Source of the DNA: Thuidium tamariscinum
Taxonomy: Eukaryota > Streptophyta > Bryopsida > Hypnales > Thuidiaceae
Length of the DNA: 64,000 nt
Assembly: GCA_947034885.2 (NCBI GenBank)
Contig: OX344749.2
Span: 19,917,501 to 19,981,500, forward strand
Reading direction: 5' to 3'
Shown here one piece after another: positions 47,374 to 59,569 of the stretch. Numbering within the stretch: position 1 is the first letter of the stretch; each line of letters begins with the position of its first letter. The notes under the pieces are model-generated. The model saw only the letters and a program-made list of their open reading frames with translations, did no database searches and was not told the DNA's origin. Both the position numbers and the translations under genes were made by a program.

Positions 47374-48880
47374 CTAGTTGTTGTGTTATACTGAGAAATA
47401 AACCTTGGATGGATGAAAATAGGGGTGATAGAGATGTAGTTAAAGTTGTGTGGATGAACTTTGAGCTTCAAGGTAGGGTTACGTGAACTTTCCATTGCGA
47501 TTTGTGTCACTTTTCAAAGCATTACAATTTCTATAAACCATGACTCTATTGTTTTCCTTTCATGCATTGTCAAACTATGTTTTTCATACACTATAAGAGT
47601 TCTTGTACATTCAATTTTTGGATTTTTGTATATTGCAAGTGGTAAAATTGTCATACTAGTTCACTTGATTAAATCCTATATACAAAAAGGGTATGACAAT
47701 GGAAAAGAATATTGAGCAAAGTAAACATCTCAATTTTTAATGCAAATTTTCTTATTTTTCTCTCTAATCTTCTTGCTTTTAACTTTCTCTTCAATTCACT
47801 TTTTCTCCTTATAAAGAAAATACCCTACAAAAAAATATTTTCACCTATGTAATATAAGTAAGTATAGGGTGCCATAATATAGGACATTTTCACAAATTAT
47901 GTAATTATAGGGGACCATTTCTTTGAGCCTTCAAGGTAAATAGCCCCCCAAAAAATATCCCCTTGCCGCACGGGGGATGAAACATACAAAGAATGACCCA
48001 CCTAAGATCATCACAGACTTTAGTAAGTGAAATCAATCTCTGCAAATGAAATTAAAAGGAAGAAACTCTACTTAGCATATGCTGGAAATAAAAGAATGGG
48101 ATGGTTGGAACAAGTTGCACCTTTTGGATATGCTTGAATAATTGTAACCACAGTGTTATTCAATTACCAACTGGAAACGACATCATTTATCACTATATCA
48201 CTGTGATTCCTAAATCCAGTCACTCACTTTTCTAGCTTAGTACTCCTTGATGTAGTTGAGGACTAAAAGTCTCCTGTGGAGGATCCTCAACAAAACTATT
48301 GGTAGAAATAAAGAATGCTTGGCAATACTTTAACCCCTAAAGTCTCATCATTTTATTATCAGCTAAAAAGTTTCAAAAAAATCTTGCCAAAAATTGAGAT
48401 TATAGGTACCTATCCAAATCTTCAAAGAGTTCCCTTAACAGAGGGAATTTTAGGGGAAAATAATGGGAAAAGAAAACAAGGGAAATTTTTTTGACGCAAA
48501 CTCAAGATATCATATTTGTTGCAACAACACAAATCATATAATAATTGCTCTTTATGTTGTCTAAACAAGCAATTGAGCATTGTTCCTACTTTTTAATTAC
48601 CTAATTTTTTTGTTGAACCTTGTTTGAAATCAAAATTATATTCTACACTTTCCATTTATTCTCTTGTGCATATTTTGGATACCATATGAGTAATGAGTGA
48701 ACTATGAACTTTTTTAAAGTGCTGAAAAACAGTTATACCTGTAAGCAATCCTAGACAATCATGAATAGAATCTATTCATGTTTTAGTCAAGAATATGCTG
48801 GGGTTGGTGATCCTTGACTTTCATGGCCAGAGATGAGTCTCAGAAATAAAAAGTATACTGCAATGCTCGAGGTGCTCAGC
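47374..48880. other. AT-rich intergenic DNA
   Basis: A TTAACCCCTAAAGTCTCATC end-like motif occurs at about 48330. The 84-codon ORF at 47461-47715 is AT-rich and hydrophobic with no support. No other feature was seen. Confidence 0.4.
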
Positions 48881-49035
48881 TGTGGGTCATACTGTAACGC
48901 TACTACGGATGGAGATCAGCTGATCAGGAAGTAGAAACGCGGAACGTGGAGCATCTGACAAGGAAGAAAGAAAGACTGTCTTTTTCACTTTCTTATTACA
49001 CGTCAGTAATCTTTAAAGTGGCTGGCTTCAGTACT

Positions 49036-49314
49036 CTAATCTTCCTCAGTCACACTCAGCAGCGTCTCTCGACGGATGAAGAAACTCCTCGGCTTCGGTA
49101 CAGCCAGTAAAATGTAAATCCAATGACTCCACGAGTAATGCCAGTTTTCTCCGAAGGCATTGGATAGATATCTGCGTGGAAACTCGGCGTCGCTGGTTTG
49201 TTGATGCTCGACGCTGCGAGGGACACTGAAAAGTTTGGACTTTGGATAAGCTGGTTTCATTTGCATCATTGTTTGAACTTTAGACCTTGGAAACCGGAGC
49301 ACCTGGCTGAACAT
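49036..49314 (-). CDS. Possible small protein, 92 residues, divergent from MATE copy 2
   Basis: The ORF reads MFSQVLRFPRSKVQTMMQMK ... NWHYSWSHWIYILLAVPKPR ... LLSVTEED. The basic, Ser-rich start would fit an organelle-targeting peptide and WIYILLAV a short membrane segment, but I do not recognise a family. It lies in a GC-richer stretch (about 48880-49660) that stands out from the surrounding AT-rich DNA. A second minus-strand ORF, 49336-49557 (SIAERIAGTLQNVAEKISRL ... VVVTASTQGSYSGG), lies just upstream and ends in a stop. It could be another exon, or both could be chance ORFs in promoter-proximal sequence. Confidence 0.25.
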   Translation of the reverse strand: MFSQVLRFPRSKVQTMMQMKPAYPKSKLFSVPRSVEHQQTSDAEFPRRYLSNAFGENWHYSWSHWIYILLAVPKPRSFFIRRETLLSVTEED

Positions 49315-49992
49315 CCAGGCTCATCACTGTCTTAATTAATGGAGGCACCATCCAATTGCGATCCTTGCCATTGAGCCACCACTGTAGCTTCCTTGCGTGG
49401 ACGCTGTCACCACCACCAAGTCATCTGCCTCGAGACACACGAGTATCTTCAGGAGCCTTGAAATCTTTTCTGCCACGTTTTGGAGCGTTCCGGCTATGCG
49501 TTCCGCAATGCTCGGACCGGGCTCGGACACACGGTCCTCGTGACACTCGAAATGCACACTGGCACTGCCACGGGCACCGACTGGAATCGGCTTTGTAACT
49601 AATTAATTACGGAGTACCAACAAGAGTGTGAGTCCCTTAAATTTCAGCTAGTAGTAGTCACATCTAGCTCTGACTAAAACTCTAAAATTAACTTCAATAT
49701 TCACACCAATTCTGACAATTCTGGAAACATGCAGGTCTTGGTGACTGCCGTATTGATGTGCTGAACCCCGACCGATAACGCTGCCTGACCAGTAAATTAT
49801 TTTGTTAAGCTTTAAGCCATCCACCTCAGGCTCCTCGCAGTGAAGGATATGATTAGCTTGCTTGCACGGGTATGTCGATATTGGAGTAGCTAGGATTTTG
49901 ACATTGCATGGACTTGAAATTCTAGAGAGCATGGACTAGTGAATGATTTGGAGCCCGAGTGCTTGATCGAGGTTAGAGATTCTGTGTCAACA

Positions 49993-52900
49993 ATGACGAA
50001 ATCGATGGACATTCCTCCCCGACTGAATCGCCGTGATTCAGCTCAGGTTGCATCTCGCTCGTCTCCCGTGTCGTCGTTTCCATCTCGAGGTGGCTTCTAC
50101 AGATCACACAGCGTTACGGAATTCCAGTCAGTCGTGCACTCTCCAGCGAGTCACAGCAAGGCCGTCATTTCTGATTTAGCAGAGCCGCTTCTGCAGCGAG
50201 CGACAGAATCGACAGGAGATTTTGGCGTCTCGACGGGAACAGGTCATGAATTGGAGGCCCCGCTGTTGCAGTCGAAGAGGCGCAGCTGGTCCCAGGAAGT
50301 GATTCGGCAATGTTGGATCGCTGGTCCGATGATTGGCGTCAACCTGTTGCAGTACTCCATCACGGTGTTGTCGGTCATGTTTGTAGGGCACCTCGGAGAG
50401 CTGGAGCTTGCCAGTGCCTCTATCGCCACGTCTCTGGCTAGCGTTGCGGGCTATTACGTCTTGGTGAGCCTGTGTTGTAACTCGATCTTCACCTGTAAGT
50501 TTAGCATGATTGTTACTGCTGTAGCACCACTGAGAAATTGATCCTGAACAGATGCTAACCGTCATAGGTGTTTTGATCACCACGTCCAGTTGGGCATGGG
50601 AAGCGCACTGGAAACGCTGTGCGGACAAGCCTACGGCGCCACGCAGCACCACATGCTGGGCGTCTACCTCCAGCGAGCCTTGCTGGTGTTGTTCACCACC
50701 TGCGTGCCCCTGTCCTTCGGGTTCCTCTACATGTCGGACATTCTCCAACTCGTCGGCCAGGAACCCGAGATCGCCGAGAAGGCGGGCGAGTACGCCTTGT
50801 ACCTGTTGCCCAGCCTGTTCGGCTACGCGCTCTTGCAGCCCGTGGTGAAGTTCCTGCAAGCGCAGAGCGTGGTGATCCCGATGCTGTTATGCTCCGCCGT
50901 GACGCTCGTCCTGCACGCAGGCATTCTGTACGCGTTCATTTACCTGTTCGGGTGGGGCTTCCGAGGTGCGGCTATGGCGTCGAGCTTGTCGTTCTGGATC
51001 AACGGCGTGCTGTTGATTCTGTGGGTGAAAATCTCTGGGGTGTGCAATGCGACGTGGAAGGGCTTCTCGGGGGAGGCTTTGCAGGATGTGTGTGGTTTTC
51101 TGGAACTCGCGGTTCCTTCTTGTGTCATGATCTGGTAAGCGCGCTCAACTTGTGGACCCGGCTACGGTAGCCTACGGGGTACTGGTAGTTCTCGGGCGTC
51201 AGTTTCGTTGAAATGGCGTAGGGATACGTAAACCTATCTACAGGAATTTTAAGAGTTTGCGCAGTTGAGCGTCACAATTTTGAAGGCCTAAATTGTACCA
51301 ATGTACACACATGGACGTTCTTTGGAGAGATTAGTTTGAGTGCAAGAATCGAATCTGCTGAGGTCATATTCTATCAGGATTCCTCAAGCAGATGTTGCGA
51401 GTACTTTTTAAAGGATAGTCCAACCGGTTCAGGTCCTTGTGGCTCATTTTATCTAGGTTGCAATGAACACAAGCAATGTTTCTCATTGATTCTAGTGATA
51501 TAGAATTTGGAACCTTTCACAATTTTGTTTTTCACTATATGATTGATGAAATTGGCTCAAAAAATAACCACCGAAATTGTGGACAATCATTTCGGGGCGG
51601 AGGAGGTACAGTTAAGTGGAATTGACGTTAGGGGATCATGTCTCTAGTGGCTTCTGTGTTGCCTACCTTACGTGAAAGGATATTGCCTTAGTTGTGTTGA
51701 GTTTCTGCAATTGTTAGAACTGTGACAGGGTTTAATCAATCAACTGGTCTTTTTTCTGCAGTTTGGAGTATTGGTGTTTCGAGATTCTTGTGCTTTCAGC
51801 GGGGCTTTTACCGAAACCCCAGCTCGAGATCTCTGCATTGTCAGTCTGGTGAGTCTCCATTGAGGAAATGTGAACCTTCTCTTGATACTGAAACCGACAA
51901 GAATTGTACAAATCACTCTGCGCATTATTTTCCAATCAGTCCTCTTTCTTACGGGATCGATCAATGATTGTACTGCAGCATAAGCATGGTCACACTTAAC
52001 TACATGATCCCCTTTGGGCTCAGTGCTGCTGCAAGGTATGACTGACATTCTTTCCAAGCTTGTTTGTTTCTTCCTGTTTATGATCATTATTGTGCATTTA
52101 TTATTCTCGCTGGTTTGCAACTTCACATTAAAGTATGGTATTCATGAAAAATGTCTCACAGCATGTGAAGATTTCCATTGGTAATGTGTTTGTGAGTTGA
52201 CGGATTTCAAGAACACACAGTTGACCAGTTTTATTTCCTGCTTCATACATTTGAGATTCTTTCCAAATGCATGCAGCACCCGGGTTTCCAATGAGCTTGG
52301 AGCGGGAAACGCAGGTGCAGCCCAGTACGCAGTCCATGTCGTCATGAGCATGTCCGCATTGCAGGCCTCCATTGTGGGCTGCGTCCTTGTGGCATTGCGC
52401 TTCCACTGGGGATGGCTTTACAGCAACGATGCGGAAGTGGTGCATTATGTGGGAACCTTAGTGCCTTACGTTGCTTGCGTTGCTCTGTTCGATGGAATTC
52501 AGGGTGTTCTTTCAGGTACAAGATTGATCAAAACCCTCGCGTGCCGCAAATGGTTCGTAACCAGCTCTGATTGTGTGTGTCGGTCTGCTCACACGTGTTT
52601 CATCCAAGAGCAAGATAATTTGATCGTAATCACACAATATTCATCCATGAGCAGGATAATTTGATCGTAATCACACAATATTCATCCACGAGCAGGATAA
52701 TTTAATGTAATCATACAATATTCATCCATGAAGGCAACAATTATAAGAGTTTTCATCCACAAACAGAGCTGGTTACATCTTGTAATAATGCACTTGCTGC
52801 CTCCTTGCAGTTTAAAGGTTATCTAGTCCATAGTTGCTTCACTACACTCATGAGAGTTCATATAATCACATTCAAGAAGCTTCAAGAAATAAACCATTTC

Positions 52901-55900
52901 ATATATACTACACCACAATAACAATCAAAATATGCACTGAAAGTTTATTAAAATTGTATAAAACTGAGCTTTCAATGTGGGTCTTCTATTTAGTGAAATG
53001 TTTACTACTTTACTCTGGAGTCTTTGTCATTATGAGTTTTCCATTAGAAGTAGCAATGCGTGTGTAGAACTACATGGTTTTTATGACATTACAATACTAT
53101 TAAATGCTTCAAAGGAGTGATTGCAAGAAAGACAAGTACTATTTTTTGTCACACTCAAAGTGACAAAGTTGTTTCCCACTAGAATTTTTGAAGGTAGAAC
53201 TAGGCAATGAAGTTGAAATTTTTATTGGAGATGGCTAACTTGATTGTAATCATATCTCTTATTGTTCTTGAATTAAAAAAATCATTTTATAATTGAAATT
53301 CAATTTTTGGTAATTTGTCACACTTTGAGGCTTAGGTGTTTTTAGTATTGGAGAGTATCCCAAATTAATGATGTAAAGCTAAAATTTTTGTGGTCTATTC
53401 CTACAGTAGAGGGACATGTACCTACCAAAGAAAATCCAAGAATACATCATTTTATGGACTCTATGTTCATGCAAATAGGTCTCCCTTGCCCCCACACTTA
53501 TAAACATTGAAGATGGTTTTGTGAAGATGGTTTTGGCTTCATTTTTTTGTCTAATGTTATATGATCACCATCAAGTCTTCACAAATTACCAAGTTTTGGA
53601 TTTATTTTATTCATCATTTCCTATTTATTATTAATTTATACCTCATTATATCTATTTTCTATAACAATTTGTCTTTTTTTTTTAAATAGTACTATCTCAG
53701 TACTTACTAATAGTCATAGTATTCAAAAATGGTACTTTTAGCCATCAATTTTTAGATCAATAACTAAAATTGTTAGAGTATTTTATAGTACTTGTAGTAC
53801 TAAGTAAAGAAATTAATTGCAATTTTGGCAATATACTACCAGAAATGGCTAGTCTTTCTTGCAAGGACCCATAGACCCATAGTGACATAAATAGTCTTTT
53901 CAATGCATTGCAACATCATTAAGTTATTAAATGTCAATTTAACAAATTCCAACCACTCTACTTGCAATCTCCTAATGTTCTTCAAAGTCAGGGAGAAGGC
54001 TCTTAAATGGAGCGGGTTCTAAAATGGTGCCCTACTTTAAATGCACAATATTTTTACATGTTGCTTTTTCATAGCCTTCAAGTAGTGTATTGACAATGTA
54101 CATTTTAGCTAGGGCACCATTTTAGAGCCCTATACCCTTTCAACTTCAAAATTTGATAACTAATTCCACAAAGCTCCCAAAAATATGAAACGACTTGGGT
54201 TAGATGCCAATTCCACTTTCCTTTCAAGAAAAATATACTGAAGAATATTTCAAGATGTTTCACCTCCCCAAAATTCAGTTTCAACCCTTAGATGGACAAT
54301 TACTGAGCCTTCTCCCTTAAGGTAAGAGGTCCTAAAATGAAGCAGGTATTAAAATGGTGCCCTATCTTAAATGTACAACATTTGTTCATGTTTCTTTTTC
54401 ATAGCCTTCAGTAGTGTACTGACAGTGTACATTTTTTCAACTTCAAAATTTGGTAACTAATTCAAAAAAGCTCCAAAATATATGAAACAACTTGGGTTGG
54501 ATGTCAATTTCACTTTTCTTTCTAGGAAAATATACTGAAAATTATTTCAAGATGTTTTACCTCCCCAAAATTCTGTTTCAGCCCTTAGATGGTCCATTAT
54601 AGGACCTTCTACCCTAGGTGCTGTTCTAAGTTGTTCTCAACCCATTACTATTTGTTGCGAGCATTCACACATGGGGTTTGTAAATTCACTGAGCTTTACC
54701 AATTACGTGGACCGGTGTCTGGCCAGGTGTTGCAAGAGGATGTGGGAGGCAGGAGTTGGGAGCTTATATCAACTTGTGCGCATTTTATATAATTGGAGTT
54801 CCAACTGCTCTCATCCTTGCTTTTTATTTCAACCTCGGCGGGCAAGTAAGCGTCTCTCCACCTGCAGACCTGATACTGTATTTGCGTTCAACATGATGCT
54901 TTGAACTAGTGCTATAGGCTTACAATCCAACTTAAAGTAATTTAAAGCAAGGTTGTTTCAAAGCTCTTATATATATAGTAGGGTGTTCTTAAATCAACTC
55001 TTTTCTTCAAATTGTCTTTTGAGAGGCTTTAAAATGAATTTGTGATGGTCAAGAAATGGACTAATGATTATATCAAAACATAATAAGGTTTGGTTCATGG
55101 TTCTTCAATGGATGGTTTATACTTCTTTAATGGTTGATTTAATAGTCACAATGGGTCCATTTCTAACTAATTAAGTGGATAGGTGCATTAAATATTTTTG
55201 AAAATAAGAATCGATGGCTCAACTACCTTCTTGAGTATGCTAAAAAATTTGAAATTATTAATTGACTTAAGCTCCCATTTAAGTTTTAGTAAGGCAATAT
55301 TTTTTCTAGCAATTTGGTGCAAAATTGCATTGAATTTTTTGGCTTGGCACCAAGTCTATAGAAAATAAGCCAAAAAAATTTGGATAAAATCGCCAATGAA
55401 CTTCAAATTTTTTTTAAATATTGGATGAAAATAGAATGATAGATATGTATTATGTGCTAATATGATATTTTCTATCCAATATATGGATGAATGTTGAGAT
55501 TCGAAGCCCCACAATAAAATGAAGTATCACCACTTTGGCACTTCATAAGAAATGAAAAAGAAAACCACTATAGCAAGGGTCACATTTAGGAACCTTTTCT
55601 ATTACTTTATGCATGCTACAATGCTTGTTTTTGGTAATGTCATATCTTTTATCAGATCACATGTGTGTGATTCTTGCAAGGGCTACAAGTCAAAAATAGG
55701 TACCTATTACAAAATTCTTTGAAAATTCATAAGTAATTCATAAATGCTCCAAAAAATATGAAACCACTTGGGTTAGATTCCACATCAATTCTTCTTCAAT
55801 TGAAAAATAAGTGAATTTTTTTTGGGCATCTACAACCCATCAAAAAGGCCCCAAAGCTCCTAAAAAGTTGCTTTTTGAGCCACCTACCTTACTCCCATGT

Positions 55901-56779
55901 GACAACAACGGCTCCTTTCGCGAGTTTTGTTCAGTTGCTCAAATGGAACTCGATCAACTTTGCAAAACCAGGTGTTAACTTGGATATTCTTTTTCATGTG
56001 TCGAAGGAATCTTCAAGCCAATTCTCTAGAATGTTATGAAGACAGATCTAATTATTATCTAAACTTTAGTTAAGTTCAGTTTTGTAGCAGACCAAGGCAA
56101 ATACATGTGGAATCACCATGTAATTATACTGCTGTATTGCGACCAAGGGACTGATATTAACGGCTATTAATAATTGCTGAGCAGGGCCTCTTCACAGGTT
56201 TGCTTTGTGGACTAGGAACACAAATGCTTACACTCTCCATTGTCACATTGCGAACTGACTGGGACAAACAGGTAAATAAATCAGGAAAATTGCAGGCTTA
56301 GCCAGTTATTCTCAGCTCTTAAATATGCACAAATCCTTTCAATTGGTTCCTCAACTTCATCTCTTGCACTGTTGGTCTCCTTGTGTACGATTGAATGAAT
56401 GTTAAATTCATATAAAGGTATGCACAGATTAAGTTCGTGAAACTAAACTTCTTTTTGTTTTAAAACAGTTTGTTATGATAAAGTCAGTCAATAACGTGCA
56501 CAACATACAATTTTTACGGTCTTTGTTAATGGTATGATAGGTAGTCTGTAACTCATTTCAGAGTGTTCATAACTTACTCATCATAGGGTCTGAAAATTTC
56601 AGTTCTCCACTGAGAAAACGATCAGATTTATGGAGCCCTGGAGATTGAACAAAATTTCTGCAGTTTTGTAAAACAAGGTGTGTCTTGTGGCGCAGGTCCA
56701 GATTGCAAGTGCACGTGTGCTGAGTGGTGAGCATGAGAAACTGGAAGGCTTTAAGAAGTTGTCAAACGATTTTGTCTAA
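49993..56779 (+). CDS. MATE efflux transporter (DETOXIFICATION family), copy 2, complete, 8 exons
   Basis: This is a multidrug and toxic compound extrusion (MATE) carrier, an ion-coupled exporter of small organic molecules at the plasma membrane or tonoplast; the substrate cannot be told. Exons: 49993-50463, 50590-51134, 51762-51848, 51979-52035, 52277-52515, 54727-54845, 56185-56271, 56696-56779. All introns are GT-AG, phases agree, and the product is 562 residues. An upstream in-frame stop (49915-49917) precedes the first ATG at 49993. The first ~94 residues form a Ser/Arg-rich, presumably cytosolic tail, longer than in most plant MATEs. The membrane domain starts near KRRSWSQEV (residue 95). 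CGQAYGA (about 168-174) and [12 protein letters not shown] (about 387-398) are hallmark plant MATE motifs. Intron 1 is only 126 bp; intron 5 (2.2 kb) holds several MITEs. The stop codon abuts a MITE. It is a tandem paralogue of the gene at 31069-42782. Confidence 0.9.
52609..52729 (+). repeat. 41-bp tandem repeat, three copies, in intron 5 of MATE copy 2
   Basis: The unit is AGCAGGATAATTTGATCGTA followed by ATCACACAATATTCATCCA(T/C)G. Units start at 52609, 52650 and 52691; the third is slightly shorter. Confidence 0.85.
53115..53870. mobile_element. GGGTGATTGCAAG-family MITE in intron 5 of MATE copy 2 (copy d)
   Basis: It starts GAGTGATTGCAAGAAAGAC and ends GTCTTTCTTGCAAGGACCC. The interior carries the family blocks TTGTCACACTCAAAGTGACA and TAATTTGTCACACTTTG. 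Flanks AAAG and ATAG match at three of four bases. MATE copy 1 has no equivalent in its intron 5. Confidence 0.7.
53994..54617. mobile_element. Two head-to-tail MITEs in intron 5 of MATE copy 2
   Basis: 53994-54318 (AGGGAGAAGGCTC ... GAGCCTTCTCCCTTA) and 54320-54617 (AGGTAAGAGGTCC ... GGACCTTCTACCCTA) share the order ATGGTGCCCTA, CATAGCCTTCA.GTAGTGTA, AACTTCAAAATTTG, TATGAAAC.ACTTGGGTT, TTTCAAGATGTTT.ACCTCCC. The same family sits inverted in intron 7 of copy 1, and partial copies lie near 55740-55890 and 59710-59930. Confidence 0.7.
55296..55580. repeat. Dispersed ~285-bp repeat, copy 1 (intron 6 of MATE copy 2)
   Basis: It matches 60288-60590 in the same orientation: TTTGGTGCAAAATTGCA, then GGCACCAAG.CTATAG, TCGCCAAT.AACTTCAA, TATGTATTAT.TGCTAATATG and CTCCACAATAAAATGAAATA-like sequence. 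No ORF is conserved. Confidence 0.75.
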
Positions 56780-57050
56780 GGTGGGTACACCTAAAATTGC
56801 ACCTCACCGAAAAGTGCCATCTATAGTTGCTGTACATTTATGAATTCCATTATGTACCTATTTGGCTGAAGCGCTTTTAGAAACAGAGTTTGAACCTTAA
56901 TAACTTTTGCATATCGTATCCAAATGCTACATTTTTTGGTGCATTGGAACGTGCTTTCACTTGCCAAGAAGACTATATTAAAATTTGATCAGATCAGGAA
57001 TAGTTACTAGGCGCAGTACCAAAAAGTGGCGCTTTTAGGTGTACCCACTT
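56779..57050. mobile_element. TA-flanked MITE inserted at the stop codon of MATE copy 2
   Basis: The ends AGGTGGGTACACCTAAA and TTTAGGTGTACCCACTT are complementary except for one base. TA flanks both sides (56777-56778, 57051-57052), a mariner-type (Stowaway-like) duplication. The matching DNA in MATE copy 1 runs on without it (..GATTTTGTTGAACTTGAGGT), and homology resumes at about 57061 (GGTAACTATTGGTTCTTAAC). Confidence 0.85.
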
Positions 57051-57129
57051 TAACTCCACTCCAGGTAACTATTGGTTCTTAACCCCTCATTCAAGGCCCT
57101 TAGGTAATGTGAACTTTCAAAAATGTAAA

Positions 57130-59147
57130 GATGCACTACAGTAGAGGGATCCATTTCTAACTAGCACCCCATCGGCAATCAATAGGGTACTATAATTCCA
57201 ACCAAGGTTGGAATGGATTTCCATTTTTCCCTTGGAGTGTGTGTTTTTGTACTTTTCAAGGTTTGGACTGATAAATTATGAGTGAGCAAGGAAGTAGGAA
57301 TCAGTAAATATAAAAGTAGTTCTTGAATGATTGGAATTGGAGGACTTTAGGTCTTGGTCAATGCATGGTCAAGCCCAAATTTGGCCTTTGAAAACTCGTA
57401 GTAATTTCAATTCAAGAGATAAAATTATGAATTTTCTTGCAATTCCCATCATTTTTGTCAATGCACCTTTGAAAAGATTTCCTATGCCTTGCACTACCCT
57501 AAATCATGTCCAAATGTACTTATTTTGAGTGAATATTGCAAATTATGATTTGATCATATTCATATGGATGAATCTACCACGATTGCACTAATGAATATCA
57601 TTATTGAGAAGGTATGAAACCAAAAATTTCGAAATTCCTTCTAATATTAATTGTGAATTGAATTTATGTAATTTTGACAATTTTTTTGGCTAGGACTCTG
57701 CAATATAAACTTTAAACTACAATGTTTGTCTTAAAGATTTTTAAGTTGCATATGTACAAAAGTCATATTTGAATGGTTGTGTTATGAATTGAGAAAGAGA
57801 AATAAATTTTGAAATAAAAACAAGTTTGTATCCTTTCAATTCTATAGATATTTGCAAAGTAAAGTTCTTGGAATCCCTACCATACAATTGTTAGATATCT
57901 AACATAAGAATTGTAGAAAAATGGATCAATGAAACATCAAAATTATAGTGATTGCAAAGATGATAATAATCCAAACTTTATTACATACACTGTTTGTGAA
58001 GTTTTTTGAAACTTACCAATTATTTTCCCCCAATTACCATATTGAATGGGTTTTTCTCGTTCAGAATTTGGTTGTTTTCTCTTATTTATATTCAAAATGA
58101 TTTTTTTTTCAATGTTGTCAAATCACAAACATTTTGATTTTTCCAATTCCATCGGCTAACTTTAAACTAGTTGCCAATTCTTCCTAGACATTGATCATGT
58201 AGGTGAGTTAGGGTCAAAAATAATTAATGTTCTCACATAGTGGATTTCATAGAGACTCACAATTAAAAGCTTTTTGTTTTTCACTAACAACATTTCATAA
58301 ATACGTCTAGTATGGCTCACTTTATTTCAAAGTGTTGTTTCTCATCATCAATCACCTTGGATTCATCTTAATCCCTAAATGCCCAAACCTTTTCAAGTGT
58401 GTTTTGACTATAAAAAATGGGCATTGGCTTGTAGTCATCTCTAATGAAGCAAGTTAATTTTTTTTCAAAATCTAACTACATAGATGTTTAAAGAGTTTGT
58501 TTATTAACAAGTACACAAATTTTGAGTGCTAAATTGTATAGGAGTTGTGAGATTATAATAAGAGAAGCGTGCATTTTCTATAATTAGTATGCTACCTTTT
58601 CCCACAATGTTTCCCAAATTTGCATATATATTTTGGGGGGGATTGGAGGTGATACGAACAACTACGTAGAGTGTAAGCTCACTATAATGCACTTCTAAAA
58701 AACTTGATTTCACATGAAAAGCTATTAAACTCATTACACAATCCACCTTGCAATTCTTGAAATGCAATTTTTTTTATAAGTAGAAATTGCAAATAGCTCC
58801 AAACCAATAGTTATATGTTAAAATTTTCAATGGTGAATATCATGAAAACACTTTATACTTTACATTGGAACCATTCTCAAAGCAAATGGATATGTACAGT
58901 TTCTTAGATCTCAAATCAAGTGAAATTGCTAAATGCTAGGAAATGAAGTAAAATTGGCAAGCTTGACTCTTTACTTTTGGCACATGTATGCTTTCGAAGA
59001 CGTCTCAATAATCAAATATGTACTTTTTTTAATAACGACTCACTGACTTGATTATTCACTCATGTTCTTCAATGAATTCATCTTTTATTCACCAATTATT
59101 TTGAATTTAATGACTTGATGACATCATTATTCACACTCATGTACAGT
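57130..59147. other. AT-rich intergenic DNA downstream of MATE copy 2
   Basis: The duplicated block ends about 57130, some 70 bp beyond the ancestral stop region. After that only AT-rich sequence was seen, with no supported gene or element boundary. Confidence 0.4.
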
Positions 59148-59569
59148 ACTCTACAAGAAAGGTTGACGCCTAATAACAATAAGGAGATATGAATTTTCAA
59201 AAATCTGGGCACTATTCATACACCCATTCAAACCTCTAGAAAAGAGAATTGTGAATTTTTTTTGAAGATGCTCATTAAAGGAAAGATGTGGGTATGGAGG
59301 TTTCCTACACATCCTCACAATCAAATTCAAAAAATTCATCCCCAATGGTTTTTTGTGAATTTTCATATAAAATCGCAAAAAAAAAATTAAAAAATTCACT
59401 AAAAATAAAGTTTTGGTTTTGGGAAACCAAATATTTGATATGCTTGAGGGGAATTGTGTTAAGTACAAATGTTGATTGAAGAAGACAAGAAATGTAAGCT
59501 ACATTTTAAATTATTTAAAAAAAACAGAAGGGTCCAAATGGGGAGTGTCAACCTTTCTTGTAGGGCATT
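59148..59569. mobile_element. TIR element, ~420 bp
   Basis: CTACAAGAAAGGTTGACGCC at the left pairs with GTGTCAACCTTTCTTGTAG at the right. A direct repeat GTACAGT lies outside at 59141-59147 and 59570-59576. The ORFs on both strands inside are AT-rich and probably not genes. Confidence 0.6.

Noticed and set aside
47461..47715. 84-codon hydrophobic ORF
   Set aside because: Low-complexity hydrophobic translation of AT-rich DNA; no start context or homologous copy.
49939..49992. Longer N-terminus for MATE copy 2
   Set aside because: The extension would begin with GTG; there is no ATG between the upstream in-frame stop at 49915 and the ATG at 49993.
59288..59479. Small ORFs in 59151-59479 on both strands
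   Set aside because: Inside a TIR element and AT-rich; no protein-like features.
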